This document shows positions 1-12,909 of a DNA stretch of 64,000 nucleotides, piece by piece; position 1 is the first letter of the stretch; each line of letters opens with the position of its first letter. The position numbers were made by a program, and so were the translations under genes. The stretch covers positions 5,580,001-5,644,000 of the forward strand of contig NC_079241.1 of NCBI RefSeq assembly GCF_028009165.1, given 5' to 3'. The DNA comes from Akanthomyces muscarius. Taxonomy: Eukaryota; Ascomycota; Sordariomycetes; Hypocreales; Cordycipitaceae. The notes under the pieces were generated by a model, which saw only the letters and a list, made by a program, of their open reading frames with translations, was not told where the DNA came from and searched no databases.

Positions 1-749
1 ATCTGCTAGATATTCTCAGTTCCATCGATTTGGGACAACTATTAATTTAATCCCCCCCCAGCCTGTGTGGCTGACGTCCGTCAGTCACTTGTCCTTTATC
101 AGATTTGACTCGGCGTTAGCATTTGAAGGAGGAAAACTCCTGTAAGCTGAAAGATCGGTGGGCCATCCTATACTTGCTTTAAGACCATACCGGCCTAGGG
201 CCCCATCAAAATCGGGTATCTACGACTTATAGACAATGCCGCTCGACATTAGCTTTCTGCAGCGTCTCGCGAGTTTACCCACTGTCGCTCGTACTTGTAA
301 GTCACTCGGAGAAACTGCAACACAGTAGCACTATGGCTGTAGACCAGAGCCTAATATTAAACTGGATTATTTCATTATTCTCCTTCACTTGAGATTTTGG
401 CCAACTTGGGGGAATACATTTTAAGTAGCAGAACTGCGAGACATGACGAGGGCTCGAGAAGTGGTGGTTCCGCCCACGCAAGCAGGGGACAAGAAAAGGA
501 GCGATCTTCTTTGTCTTGTTTATTTTATGTTTTCTTCACTTTTATATCTGTTTTATCATTATTGTTATTCTCATCTTCGTTATTCATGGGAACTGATCGC
601 CCCCGGCCTCTTTTCAACTGCTCCTGGCGCCGCGCAAGACCCACCCCGCCGGAGCAGACCCGCCTCCTCGTCGTTTGCAGGAATCAACCAACGTCCAAGA
701 CTCGGCAGAACCGTGCGCTTCAATCATCTGTCGCACAGAATCATACACA
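1..749. other. Intergenic, no gene seen
   Basis: No reading frame here has the look of a conserved protein. The stretch from about 500 to 590 is T-rich and pyrimidine-rich, as expected for a promoter or 5' untranslated leader of the DnaJ-domain gene that starts at 750. Confidence 0.6.
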
Positions 750-1573
750 ATGGCGACCGAACAAGACAAGGAAGACAAGGCTGCGCTTGATGCGCTCGAG
801 ACGGAGGCCAAAGAATGGGAAAAGGTATGTCCGCCCTGACCCGACCAGGCACCCAGCCCGTGTCGCGCGACCACCGAAGCGTCACTGACCAGCAAATCTC
901 CAGGATGCGGAAATCGACAGAGTCTTGAAAGCCTTTCGGTTGGATGCGTACGAACACCCTCTTCCCATCTACAATCACCACGTTACCTAACCGCACCTCG
1001 AACTACAGATACGCAGTCCTCGACCTCCAGCCCGGCGTCCCCGAGTCCGACATCAAAATCACGTACCGCAAAAAGTCGCTCCTCATCCACCCGGACAAGT
1101 GCAAGAACCCGCTCGCGCCCGACGCCTTTGACCGGCTCAAGAAGGCGCAGACGGAGCTCATGGACGAGAAGCACCGCGAGCGCCTCGACGAGGCCATTGC
1201 CGACGCGCGCATGCTGCTCCTGCGCGAGCAGAAGCTGACGGTCGACAGCGAGGAGCTCAAGACGGACCTGTTCGCCAAGCAGTGGCGCGACAAGGCCCGC
1301 GAGGTGCTCGTCGACAACGAGCAGCGCCGCCGGCGGCAGATGAAGGCCCAGATGCAGGAGGAAGGGCGCGAGCAGCGCAAGCAGGACGAGGAGACGGAGG
1401 TGCGCAAGCGCAAGCGCCAGCACGACCAGGACTGGGAGGCCACGCGCGACGAGCGCATCAGCAGCTGGCGCACCTTTCATAAAGGCAAGACGGGCGCCCC
1501 CAGCGGTGGTGGTGGTGGCGGCGGAGAGCCGGACAAGAAGAAGAAGAAGAAAAAGGTAAAGCCCATTGGGTAA
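750..1573 (+). CDS. J-domain protein, DNAJC8/Spf31-like (splicing-associated)
   Basis: Three exons fit splice consensus: 750-824, 904-947 and 1009-1573, giving 227 residues. The introns (79 and 61 nt) are GT-AG and the reading frame continues through both. The J domain is at about residues 34-95 and contains the HPD tripeptide (in LLIHPDK), the motif that stimulates Hsp70 ATPase. It is followed by a long charged helix rich in Glu, Arg, Gln and Lys, then a Gly-rich run and a Lys-rich C-terminus that resembles a nuclear localisation signal. This order matches the DNAJC8/Spf31 family, nuclear J-proteins found with the spliceosome. The nuclear, splicing-related role is inferred from family resemblance. 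The start ATG is the first in frame, and exon 1 encodes an acidic leader. The gene is convergent with the Mdj1-type gene downstream. Confidence 0.85.
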
Positions 1574-2128
1574 AGGGAGCGCGGTGCGTGTACAGTCCGT
1601 TGAGCGCACAACACGCTGCGAGCAGACACCGGCTTTTAGAGATAAAATTACGACAACTATAGATACCCAAATACAAGAAGCATAGATTCACTGTATCCTT
1701 GCCGCCATGGCAGCACATCACTTGCAAGTAAGCATGTAAATACTCGAAGGACTATATTTAAAGAAGCGGGGGATTTGTCTCCGACTAAATAGATTGGTCT
1801 CTCCATATACAATTGAAATGTGCTCTATTGGCTTGCACTGCGCAAATATCATGCGCTTCCTCCAACAGATCGAACCGCCTGCTCAATAATGGCGCTTTTG
1901 TCACAGGACAAGCATACTGTATGCCAGCTGTTGGAAACAAAACGCCGTTTTCTATCTCCTGGTTCGTATCTTTTCTCCTGTCTTTTATAAAAAATTAACC
2001 GGTTTTAAAACACCTTTGTGAATGCAAAAAAAAAAAAAAAAAAATGCAGGCCCGATGACAAGTGCAGGACCTGCGCGGTGCGAGACCGCTCAAATATGGT
2101 ACAGGGTTTTTTGTCGAAACCGTCATGC
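1574..2128. other. Space between convergent genes, with poly-A run
   Basis: This is the 3' space between the two J-protein genes. It holds a run of about 19 A at 2026-2044 and AT-rich DNA that could serve as polyadenylation signals for either gene. No gene is seen. Confidence 0.6.
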
Positions 2129-3864
2129 CTAGGCAGAGTCCGATTTCTTCTTTGGCTCTTCATCCTTGGTCTTCTTCGTCGAGGACTCTTCAGTGGAGGA
2201 CGTCGGTTCGCCGTCTGGCTTCTTTTCATGCGCCGGGTGGTGTGTCATCTTGTGCCAGACCGACTTCAAGAAGCCTTCATTTTCGTGGGAGGCGGGGTCG
2301 TCACTAGGGGGAGTATTTCTGTCAAGGGTCAGCATGTCATTTCCTAGCCCAGTGCGACGCGGCAAGACTCACCTAGACGGTGAAACATTCATAACTCGTC
2401 GCGCAGTCTTGTCGTCCATTTCATCAGCAAGCATCTCAACAATGGTGCGCTGGTTGGCGCTGAGGTATTTGGGCATGTTGACTCGGAACTCGACGCGCAG
2501 GTCGCCGGAGCCACCGCGCCGGGAGCCGAGGCGTTTCATGCCCATGCCGGAGAGCGTAATCTTGTCGCCAGTGTTGGTGCCGGTAGCGACCTTGACGTTG
2601 ACAGCACCGTCAAGTGTGGGAATGGAAACCTGGCCACCCAGGAGGGCTGTCGTCAAGGGAATGCTGGCCGTGTGAAGAATATTGGAGCCTTCTCTCGTGA
2701 ATTTGGGATCTTTGGCGACGCGAACAAAAACGTATAGGTCACCACGCTGGCTGCGGGCGTTGGGGTCGGCGGATCGGCCGGTCGCTGGCGCATCACCTGC
2801 GCCATCAACTCGGAGTCGCATGCCGTCTTCGATACCGGCGGGAATATCGACGGTAATGGTCTTGCGCTCGCGGACTACACCATGACCGGAGCAGGTTTTG
2901 CACTCGGAGCCCTTGGGGATTGTCGATCCAGAACCCTCGCAAGTACCGCAAGTGGAAGCCATCTGGAACCCACCCTGCATAAAATGCAGACGAGTTCCTG
3001 TGCCGTTGCAAGCCTTACAGGGCGCGCGCTGGGATCCAGTTTTGAGGCCACTTCCTGTGCATGTGCCGCATTCGACGGTTGGTGTGATGGAGATTGTTTT
3101 ACTCGCACCCTTGGCTGCTTCCATGAATGAGATGCTAGCCTGTACTTCAATGTTTTCACCAACAAGGACCTCCTGCTGAAAAGGGTTCGAACGCCCGCCG
3201 CGACGTCCGCCACCGAAGGGGCCGCCTTGACCACCCGTAAAGGCGGAAAATATATCGTCGAAGTTGAAGCCGGCGCCGCCAAAGCCGCCCTGGCCACCGC
3301 CTCCGAAACCGTGGAAAGGGTTTCCTCCTCCACCAAAGGGATCCCCGCCAGCAGGATTACCGCTGGGATCGAAGCCAGCGGCACCAAACTGGTCGAACTG
3401 TTCCTTCTTCTTGGGGTCGGATAGAATTTCGTAGGCGGATTGGATATCGCCGAATCGGTCCTTCGCAGATGCATCTTTGTTTGTGTCTGGGTGGTACTTC
3501 TTTGCGAGGCCATAGTACGCTTTCTTAATCTCGGAAGCGGATGCGCTCTTGTCGACCCCAAGAGCCTTGTAAGGGTCCTTGGAGGAGACTTTGTTCGTCG
3601 TGTGGAAGTTCTAAAGGCGTAAATTAGCACCTACCCCCATCCAATTCAGCAACTTTGCTGGTGGCCACATACGCGTAACGATGAAGGTATTCTGGTTCCT
3701 CTAGCGCTGGAAGACTTGGCCGATGGCGAGGTTGCGCGAGACGGCGCAGTGTGAAGTCTGGCGCATTTCGTCAAGGGGCCGGCAATCTTGCGAGCCGACG
3801 CCGCGTGGTTGTGCGCCAGGGCGCGCGCGGGCGCCGAGGATTTTAGCAAAACGCTTGAATTCAT
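2129..3864 (-). CDS. MDJ1: Mitochondrial DnaJ chaperone (Mdj1 type)
   Basis: Three exons on the minus strand, 3864-3673, 3610-2373 and 2318-2129, give 539 residues. Residues 1-64 are rich in Ser, Ala and Arg and lack acidic residues, as in a mitochondrial import presequence. A J domain follows (about 72-135) with the HPD motif in [10 protein letters not shown]. Next come a Gly/Phe-rich linker, a zinc-binding region with four CxxCxGxG repeats (the fourth has GHG) and the DnaJ C-terminal substrate-binding domain. This is the full type I DnaJ architecture. With the presequence it matches Mdj1, the matrix co-chaperone of mitochondrial Hsp70. The last exon adds a Lys/Glu/Ser-rich tail of about 60 residues. 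Both introns are GT-AG (62 and 54 nt). Confidence 0.92.
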
Positions 3865-4446
3865 ATCGTAAAGTATCGATTCATTTGATTCACCAGCTAC
3901 TCGATCAACAGAATGGATGAGGGACGAGGGTTGAGTACTGTGACATGGGCGTGGTTCTAGGAGGTTCTCGCGGGTTGGAGGGCTCGACTTTTTTAGCCGG
4001 TCTTAAACCGGGTCAAGCTGCCTGAGGCGTTAATGCCGTCATAAGCCGCCCGATACCGCCCTGCATTGGCAAGCATGTTATTGGTCAGAAGGGAGTAAAG
4101 AGATAAGATCATCAAGATGAAGAAGAAATCAATTTCAATGAAAATGCAACAGATAGCCTTTTAGGCCAATTTCTCATGTTGAGGTCGAATGTGCAGTAGT
4201 GACCTCCAGAGACGTTGGCGCCTTGACGCTAATAAAGAAATAAAAATACCCTGCCGCTAAAGGAAGCAGTTGCGCCATAGGGGAGTTGTCGCCTCCGACC
4301 CAATTGGTAAAAATGAATAGAAAATAAACATCCTTGTTGTTGTAATTTCGAGAAGAGCTGTTGTGTATCCCAATGCCAGGTATCAAAAACCACCATAAAC
4401 GCCATAGTCATGAATCGTTGCGCTGTCGAGCGTGGCTCGAGCCGGG
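3865..4446. other. Intergenic, no gene seen
   Basis: This space contains the promoter of the Mdj1-type gene and the 3' end of the SAP30-like gene. No reading frame of convincing quality was seen. Confidence 0.5.
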
Positions 4447-5087
4447 CTAGTCGGCAAACAGAGCCTCGTTCTTGCTCGGCCCTATCAGCTTGACAGTCTT
4501 GCTATGACGGATTTTGCTGATAAATTCAACAATAACGTCGTTCTCCTGGATGCCGACCCCATTAAAGTGCTTGCGCACAGCGAGTGCCAGGTGGTCTTTG
4601 TTCTGGCGACGGGCCCTCTTCTTGCGCACCATGGTAGGCGAGTACAGGCCGATGCCGGCTTTTTCTGAGAGGACGTATTGGTGATATGTGCTCGCAAACG
4701 ACGTCGCGGAAGGGAGGTCGTGTTCTCGTCGGTAGGCGTGCAGGGCGTCTCGCTCGAAGGTGGCCCAGGGGATCTATGGGCGCGGGGAGAAGTCAGCTTT
4801 CACTCTCGTGAGGCGGGGTGCAGAAATCGGAAATGGCCGCGATCGGAATTACAGCAAACTCGGGAAGTTTGGGAAGAGCAGAGAGAGCTTACGGTAGGAG
4901 GCGCGGGCTCGGACAAGCCAGGGGCGGGCGCTGAAGTCGGCGCACTGGTCGGCGCTTCGCGAGGTTGGTTGTTGCTGGTCTGGCTGGCGTTGCGACGCAT
5001 CTTTGCGGAGGATGCTGAAGGGCGTTCTTTTGTAGCGGGGCCGTCTGGCTTGTCATCCTGCCCTCGGGCAGAGGTTTTGGGGGGCAT
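4447..5087 (-). CDS. SAP30-like Sin3-binding protein (HDAC complex)
   Basis: Two exons, 5087-4893 and 4773-4447, separated by a 119-nt GT-AG intron, give 173 residues. The first 65 residues are low-complexity (Ser, Ala, Pro, Thr). Exon 2 begins with a segment containing PWATFERDALHAYRREHDLP and continues to a KKRARRQNKDHLA segment and a C-terminal helix region. This pattern is that of the fungal SAP30 Sin3-binding domain, which docks onto the Sin3 scaffold of the Rpd3-type histone deacetylase complex. The function is therefore transcriptional repression in the nucleus; this comes from the family, not from a catalytic motif. The start at 5087 was chosen because the frame upstream reads as low-quality sequence, although it remains open further 5'. 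Confidence 0.78.
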
Positions 5088-7204
5088 GGCGAGTGGTTCG
5101 CGGCTGGTGTAGACAGAAGTTGAAGAGGAGGAGGAAGAGGAGGAAACTGGCGGCGGTGCGAGCGACGCACTTTGGCGCAGGTAAGGCTGCACCGCAGTAC
5201 TGGTACACTCACTGACTGTACTGGTAGGGCGGCCAAAAATTGCAGGGTGGGACGCTAAAGCACCAGGCAAGACGCTGTACTGGTAAGCCGTACCTACTGA
5301 TAGGCAGGCGTGTGACTCGCTCAGCAAATCGCGGTGGGGCATCAACAGTAACAAGGTACCAGTGATGCGTGGCGTGCAAGCCGTTGAACTCAAATGAGGG
5401 GCAAAAAAAGTGAGAAAAACACTGCGAGATGTTCCTGTAAGCGCTGAAGCTGACTGCTGCCAGAAACAAGCGGTAAATTAGTAGAATCGGACCTGTCGAA
5501 CCGCCCTTCCAGTGGTCCAACAGTGTACCTGTTCTTGCCCCGCATTCTGGAGGCGGAGACGTCACTGTGCCGCGGTATCGTCTGGCCATTCCTGATGACT
5601 GGTTGGGCTTACAAGAAGCCGTTGTCTTTGCGAACTACAAGGCGAGGTTTGAGGAGTGTCATTGAGGTCTCTAGAGCTCAATTGAGCCCGGCGTCCGATG
5701 TTTATATGTAGATGCCCCCAATGCACGTGTTCAAAGCGCGTACGTCGTAGACCATGGCGTTTGTCCACGACCGATTACAAGCCAAACAAAAAAGTTGCGA
5801 GTAGAGAAACAAAATCATCAAATTGTCAGCAAATTGTTCAACGTGAAACAACATGTCGCGATTGATACCCAGGTTAGCTACCATGCTATGATCTGTGCTA
5901 GAGTTCATGTGTTGAGGCATACCTAGGAAAGAGGTACCCTACACAAATCGGGGTACTACATCCCACTACGTACGCAGTCGTAGTTTTTGGGCGTGTAATT
6001 TACACAACTTTATGGTGAGAATGATGCCGAATACAGAATGCGCTGCATAATATAGACTTGGCTGCCTACCTGCCTACCTACCTACCTTGTGATGGCGGCT
6101 CACGCCTTGATACCCCGCATGGCCGTCTCCAACTCTGCTTCTCCAACCGGCAGCCCGCCAGCTGTCATGACCATCGTGTGCTGGGTGGGGCGGCAGCGGT
6201 GGTACCGAAACTTTGAGATTCTGGCCCTGAATTTGTGTAGCCGGATGGCCGGCCGCGTACGTTAACCAAGCTCCCAACCTACGCGGTCTGTCCGTCATAT
6301 GCCGCTGCCCTGGAGGCGCAAGGCGGTTGCGAAACGTCCCGGCAGACTTTCCGGAGACGCCGACTGGGGGCTGTGGGAGGTCTGCCTGTATCTAGTTACT
6401 CCCAGTACTGTACCCAAGCAACCAAGCAACAAGGTGCTTGACTTGGGGCACTGCCCCGGCTATTTCGTTAGGTAGTATTTGCCGCTGCAACAACACGGGC
6501 CTGCAGGCTTCCGGCTGCACGGGCTTTGGGGGCTCTTGGCGCAGGCTTAGGGCCGTCTGCGCCCTGTAGCCATCCTGGAGCGTACGTACGCCACTACGAC
6601 CACCAGACCCCAGAGCCACTCAGGCGCTGTGCCGGTCGGTACGGATTGCGGAGTGCCTGCAAAGAGCATCAAGCCGTGCCCCCACTCGCTAGCCGGCCGT
6701 CCCAGTGTCTTTTCAGACCAGAGAGAGATGCGCCTCACTTCTCTTCACTAAACATTGCTCTTTATCTAGAATCAACTAGGAAACGCAACGGCGACGTGCT
6801 ATATGCCATATCTACAACGACCCTGAAACCGTGTCCCCCAATTCGTACCGCTTCCTCCACGGCCGGAGCTCGGCTCCCTTCTCCTCGGCCATCTCTCGCC
6901 CTCGTCACCAACCACCAATTGTCCTCACCAAGTCCTCACCAAGCCCGCCCGAGCAATCGTTTTGATGGTTGCGCCGTCAAATATCGGAACAGGACCTGCA
7001 TCTCCAAGGAAGAGACTGGTGCATCTTGAACCTACCTACTCCACGCGCTACAAGAGCACCGTCTCTTGCCGCGTCTGGATAAGCCACAGCTCAGCCGACC
7101 TGCCATCAACTGGGTGACGGCAGCCAGGCATTGACGCCATCAAATCATACGCAATGAGACACTGTCCATGACGAGGCAAAAACCCAGCGGCATTGGTGCT
7201 GAAG
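5088..7204. other. Long intergenic region, no gene supported
   Basis: About 2.1 kb between divergent genes. Open frames exist but have no recognisable composition or domain. Around 6060-6090 there are repeated CTACC/CTGCC units (TAGG-type motifs on the other strand), a feature shared with other spacers in the window. The segment should hold the promoters of the SAP30-like gene and of the C2H2 regulator. Confidence 0.5.
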
Positions 7205-9990
7205 ATGTCTGACCCCCCTGGCTCACTGAGCCCCCACAATGGCATGGCGAGCCCAGGTCCTGCAAGGAAGCGCAAGAGAAAGAGCCGAAAAGGTCTCGAA
7301 AAGAGATTCACTTGCGAAATAGATGCATGTGGCAAGGTTTATTCGCGCGCAGAACATCTGTAAGCAACCCTGGACACCATCCCGACATCTTGTCTCAGGC
7401 TGACCCTGCTGTCTCAGTCAGCGGCATCAGCTCAACCACAACTCACCCCAGACTTTCCGCTGCGACTTTTCCGACTGCAGCCGTACCTTTGTCCGCCCCG
7501 ACTTGCTCAAGCGTCACTTAGACAGACATGTCGCCAAAGGGACTCATGGAGTCGACACCAACGCCGCTGAAGCTCGCTCACCTTCACCACAGACACCGGA
7601 GGCCCCCATGCACGCGCAGGGGTATACCCAACAGGCTCATGTGCTTGCCGTAAACGATGGATATCGAGTGACCGCTGCGACGAGACAGTTTCGCAGCAAT
7701 GCTACAGGCTCTCACATGGTTCCCGCCGACACTGTCGCCAGAGGAGGAACCCAAGTTCCACTTCAAAATCTTCCCAATCACAACCCACATCAGGTCGATA
7801 TGGGCTACGGCTTAGCAACAGCAAGATATACGCAGGCACCGGAGAGGCGAAGCACTCCCCTCCAAACTGCGCCAGCAATGAACCAGATGGCTCTCTATGA
7901 ACCCATGCCCTTGGGAGATGCCGGGCCAGTGTTTGGTGCCGATGCTGGGCTTCACAAATCTCCCACTGGCGGCATGCCTGAAGACTTTATGGCCTATTTA
8001 TTTGATACTGCGTCGAATGCTTCTGGCGGGGGAACCGGGATGCTGCCAGCAGCGTCGATGAAGTAAGGAACCTGATCATTTGCCCAAGACAACTCGAGCT
8101 AACTGGCGCTGCAGCTATGGGGATCTCAACCATAATCAGAACCCAAATAGCAACTCCTATTTTGGAAGTCAGTCTGGCCCAATCCAGCAAATAGGACCGC
8201 AGCAAATTATGTCGGTGTACAATCTTTTGGAACCCAACATGCCAGAAGCCAGCATGTCTGACACCAGGAGCCAAGAATTGTTCGACTACATAAAAGCTCG
8301 GTTCCACGGCCACGAAAATGACGATCTCTGTCACACAAAAGACTCTATTATTTCCGGCGACAGAAGTAGCAGTGAGCATATGCTGAGCAAGCGAATGATG
8401 CAAGCCTACATCGGGTCATTTTGGAAGCACTTTAGCGCTCAGATGCCAATCCTGCACAAGCCGACCTTTGTCGCCGACAAAACACCGACGATTCTACTCT
8501 TGGTAATCATGGCCATCGGAGCTGCCTGTCTGGACAAGAAGCGCGGAACCGAAGTGACCCTGGCAGGGGTGCGCCTCTCAAACTTTCTCGTCACGCACCT
8601 GCGGTGGGAAGTTTTCATGGATCCAGGCTTCCGCCCCCCGGCGAAGCTATGGGTCTTTCAAACGCTCATCTTCCTAGAACTGTATGAGAAGATGTGCTCG
8701 ACGAGAGAATTACATGAAAGAGCGCACATTCACCACGCCACCACCATTACCCTCATGCGGCGTGGTCGCAGCTTGATAGGAAAATCGTCTTCTGATTCAC
8801 CGATTCATGCAGGTGGCTCCGCACCCGCAAAGACTGCAGATGAGCAGTGGGAACAATGGATCATCAATGAGTCAACTAGACGAGCTGCTTGCGCGGCGTT
8901 CACGATTGATTCGCTCCATGCGACCATGTTCGGTCATTCAGCTGTCATGGCCGCTCATGAGATGCGCTTACCACTGCCCTGCGACGACTCGCTTTGGACC
9001 GCCACGAGCAGTGCTGAATTTAGCAGGGTAGAGAAGAGGCTCATGAAGCAGGGCGTGACGCCCATCTCCTTTCTGGAAGGGCTTAAGAAAACCCTCAACA
9101 AGCAGCACGTGCACACAACCTACTTCGTCAGAGGCGTGCTCATGGCAGGTCTGCTCAATGTGACATATCATCTAAACCAGCGCGACTTGCAAGCCAATGT
9201 TCTCGGTGGCGGCATGGCGCATACGCCTGGCGGCCGAGACAAGTGGCGGACTGCACTGACACGCGCATATGACTTTTGGAAAACAGATTTCGACTGTTTC
9301 CTGACAGGAAAAGAGCCGCCACGAGACCCATACGGCGACGATGAAGTGGACACGGAGATATGCACCATGTTTGAGAGCCGCACAGTGCTGCATCACCTGG
9401 CGCACATGGCTATGCACGCCGACATTGTCGATTGCCAAATCTTTGCAGGTGCCAAGCGACTGCTGGGCCGACCGGTTGGCGCAAATGAGTTTTCAGCCGC
9501 ACAGCGGCGCATCAAAGAGGACTGGGCACCATCGGCGAAAGCCCGCGACGCCGCCTTTTACGCGCTCAAGGTCCTTCGCTTCGTACTGGCGCCCGACCAG
9601 ATCGGACGAAAGGAGGACGTGCCGGTGCGGTCGCAGCCTGGTCAACCGTACGAGGTCCGAAACGACATTTTGCTCAACCGTCCGTGGGTCCTCTACTTCG
9701 CGGCGCTGATTATCTGGTGCTACGGATACGCCTTGGAGGGGCCGACCCTGCGGTATGCGGAGCCGACGACGCACCGGGATCGGTGGGCGCAGATGCGCGG
9801 CTATCTCTCTGTGCATGCCAGCCTGGACGAGCCGAGCGAGCTGCAGGACATGAGAGGTTTCAACGGGAATATAGCGCTGCTCATGGTGCTGCGGGACTCG
9901 CTGGGGCAGTCGCGGTGGGAGCTGCTGCACGAGGCGGGCAAGCTGTTGCAGAACTGCATAGCGCTGAGCCAAGGCCGTGGGACTCCATGA
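7205..9990 (+). CDS. C2H2 zinc-finger transcription factor with fungal-specific regulatory domain
   Basis: Three exons, 7205-7359, 7418-8062 and 8115-9990, give 891 residues. Both introns (58 and 52 nt) are GT-AG. Two adjacent C2H2 fingers lie near the N-terminus (about residues 35-90). The first begins FTCEIDACGKVYSRAEHL and the second FRCDFSDCSRTFVRPDLL, and the first intron splits finger one. A basic stretch KRKRKSRK precedes them. A poorly conserved linker of about 200 residues follows, then a region typical of the fungal-specific transcription factor domain (Fungal_trans), from about residue 380: a KRMMQAYIGSFWKHF-type start, then hydrophobic helices with the LxxAExHHA-like element ERAHIHHATTITLMRR. 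The family acts as a nuclear DNA-binding regulator; the target genes are unknown. No metabolic cluster lies beside it. Confidence 0.88.
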
Positions 9991-10296
9991 TGTTGTAATG
10001 ATAGGGAATGGATGTACGTGTCAGAAGTAAACTAACCGTCAATCTAAGCCAAAAAAATACGATTTTCAAAATTTAATCTCCAAAAGAAAGTCATGGTCTA
10101 AAAACCCCCCCCCAACTCCATCACTATAATAAGAAACAAGATAAAGAAGGATAAAAAAAAGGATAAATAGAATCAATGAGAAGAATAAGAATAAAAAGGG
10201 GAAATACATTTGACTAAAGCTACTAGCTACTATAAGTTTAACATGTTTATTCATACACTATTCCTGATTATTTCAATTCGTTACTTTGCCAATTCC
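9991..10296. other. AT-rich 3' spacer
   Basis: A strongly AT-rich space between convergent genes, with a run of nine C at about 10105-10113. It probably carries the polyadenylation signals of the flanking genes. No gene is seen. Confidence 0.5.
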
Positions 10297-12277
10297 TCAC
10301 ACGTCGTCCTCTCCCGGAGGCGCCGCCGTCAGCATCTCCATGCTCATGTTCGCGTCCAGCAGCAGCGCAGGTAGCTCTCCCCTGAGCGTCTCATAGTCCA
10401 CCTCGAGCTCCTCCTCCTCCTCAAGGTCCTCGCCGGCCGAGTAGTCCATCTCGCCCTCGGGGTCCGAGTCGTCGACGGAGACGAGCGCGCTGTACGCCAG
10501 GAAGCCCGTGGGCAGCATGTCGGCGAGGCGGCCGTAGGGGGCCTCGGAGTCGCTCGCCTTCCAGATGGCGGTCGGGCCGACGGGCCCGTGGGCGTCGTAC
10601 TCGCTGTCGAACCAGAAGCCGACGACGCCGCGGGCGGAGCGCACGCCGCCGACCTGGACGCCCTCGCTCTTCCAGCGCTCCTCGCCGTTGTAGAGGGAGG
10701 ACGACGTCCAGCGCACCTCGCCTTCTTTTGTCAGGCGGACCGTGCCTGAAGCTTGTTGAGTCAGTCCAACTAGCCAACGAGAAACGTCTTCTTTCAACAG
10801 GGGCGCCTGATGAAAGTCGTGCTCACCTTTTAGTTCAGAGGACGCGTTGGCGTCCCAGCCATCGTCCAGCAGCCTCGAGTCGCCCGCAAAGTGCACGACG
10901 GGGAGTTCTTGCCCGTCGTCTGGCCCTGGCGGTTCTATATGCGTGACGCGCAGTTTCAGGATGATGAGCCGCGTGGCCTCGCCGACGCTGATGCCTGGCC
11001 GCGGCAGGTTTGTGGGAAACGGATCGCCCATGGGAAAGTTGTAGTTGAAAAAGTCGTTGTAGTCGAGAAAGCACACCACCTAAACACGGCTGTCAGTCCG
11101 AGATTATTTGTGTACAAAAAAAAAAAAGAAAAGCCAAGTCACATACTCGGTACCATGTCCCCGTGATGCCGTACGGATCGCTGAGCTCCAGCGACGACAG
11201 CTCCGGCGCCGGCGACGGGGTCGGCGTCGGCATGTAGCTCTGCGCCCACGATCCCGAGAACGGCGTGCTCCACACGTCGCTAAAGAGCTTGGCGACGAAG
11301 CGCTTCGACTGGATGTTGTAGCCGAGGACAATCATGACGGCCTCGACCTTTTCCCAGTCGACGCGGCCGGAGCCGTCGTCGCGAAAGGGGCCCCAGCGGG
11401 TGCGCGCCGTGTGGCCGCGCATGTCGTAGACGGTCGAGCAGGCAAACGGGTAGGTGCGCTCGGAGCGCAGCCGGCCGACGTTTTGGATGGGCGTGCCGTA
11501 GAGGCAGTGGAGCTGCGCGCTGCGCTGGTGAGTCTTGGTCTGCTCGTTGTCGTCGTCGTCGTCGTCGTCGTCGCCTTTGTTGCCATTTTGATCGTCGTGG
11601 GCGTGAGGAAACTGGAGCGGCCGCTCGCAGCGCACGCGGTCAAACAGAAAAGAGCGCTCGAGAAAGGCTGCGCGCGTCGAGTCGCTGCCGGCAAAGAGCT
11701 GCCGCAGGAAATCGGCGTTGCGCGAGGCGCTGTGCGTGTTGGAGTTGTCGTTGGTGTACCCGCGGGAGGAGGCGCGTGAGAGTAGGTTTGTGACTGTCTT
11801 GTAGACGAATGCCAGCTCTGGCTCCTTGTCTGATGCCGCTGGGCGTTGACATATAAGCTGGAGCCGGGCAAAGTCATGCAGGGCCTGCTCCCAGTCTATG
11901 TCATTGCTGTTGTGTGGTTTATCCTACATGGGTAGTTAGATTGAGTTGGTCAGGGGAAGAATCACGAAGAAGGCCACTAAGAACAACAAGGCTGATAAGA
12001 AGCATAACCCGGATAAACAGGACAATCGATGAACAGGGTACGATGAAAAAGAAGAAAAAGCACGAAATTGACATTACTTCTAGGACTCTAATGCGACAGC
12101 CTTGCCATGTTTACTCACTAGATGGTTGAGGTATACGTCTTGGCACAGCTTCCAGTTGCCCTTGACGTAGTCGTTGAGCACCTTGCAGACACGGGGCAGG
12201 GCGCCGAGATCTGTGGGGTCCAGCCAGGAAAATATGTAATGTAGGAGCTCCGCGGGCAGCGTTGTGAGCCGCGGCAT
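10297..12277 (-). CDS. F-box protein, putative substrate adaptor
   Basis: Four exons, 12277-12119, 11923-11147, 11079-10827 and 10745-10297, give 545 residues. All junctions are GT-AG and frame-consistent. The N-terminus contains a classic F-box (about residues 4-45; LTTLPAELLHYIFSWLDPTD), the element that binds Skp1 in SCF ubiquitin ligases. The rest has no domain I recognise. It has an Asp-rich run of eight residues (from a GTC repeat near 11548-11571), several Trp/Tyr-rich segments in the middle that look like a beta-rich domain, and a Glu/Asp-rich C-terminal region. The architecture resembles fungal F-box proteins with an unassigned C-terminal domain. The role as an SCF adaptor is inferred from the F-box alone. 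Confidence 0.8.
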
Positions 12278-12909
12278 CGTGTTTGGTCTTCTTTGACTGA
12301 GAAATATGAGCTTCAGTCCTTGCAAGAGGCAAGATGAGGAAGCGTGAAGTGCACTTTTTGATGGGGCCGTTTGCGTGATGACGATGGATGGACGGATGGA
12401 CCGTCTTGGGGGAGCTTCGGACTTAATGGTGCCCCACCATCCCTCCCTGCCGGATCCGCTCAAGGAATGGCTTTAAGAGAGAGAAAACGCGGCTTTAAGT
12501 TGGCGTGCAGCTCGACGGAGTTTTAGACCATCTATCTGTGCATATGGTGTTCTACCGAGATGGATTTGCTCCCAGCGCAGTGCAAATCAGTCATGACTCT
12601 CCCCGCCATCGGAGAGCCGTGCTGTACCAGATCGGGTTCCACCCCCACTCTGCCATCGTGGGCGCGTCGCTTTTGATGTCTATTAATGTTTGCTCTATAA
12701 TGGTTAAAATCACAAAACAAACATTTCGGTGCTATGCTGCCTGGTATGTGTAAAGTCTTCAAGACATGCTCAGAAACTTGTTCACAAAAGAAACGTTTTG
12801 GAAGGGACTATGCTGCCGTTTAGTTGTATGTGAAATCTATAAAATCTATTCAACGCTGCACAAGGCGAGAGAAAAAAAGTGGCCATATTACGTCTCCGAA
12901 ATAACCTCT
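12278..12909. other. Intergenic, no gene seen
   Basis: Upstream of the F-box gene and downstream of the thioesterase gene. No reading frame with protein-like character was seen. Confidence 0.5.

Noticed and set aside
11108..11779. 223-codon plus-strand frame
   Set aside because: It lies opposite exon 2 of the F-box gene and is a shadow of its G+C-rich codons.
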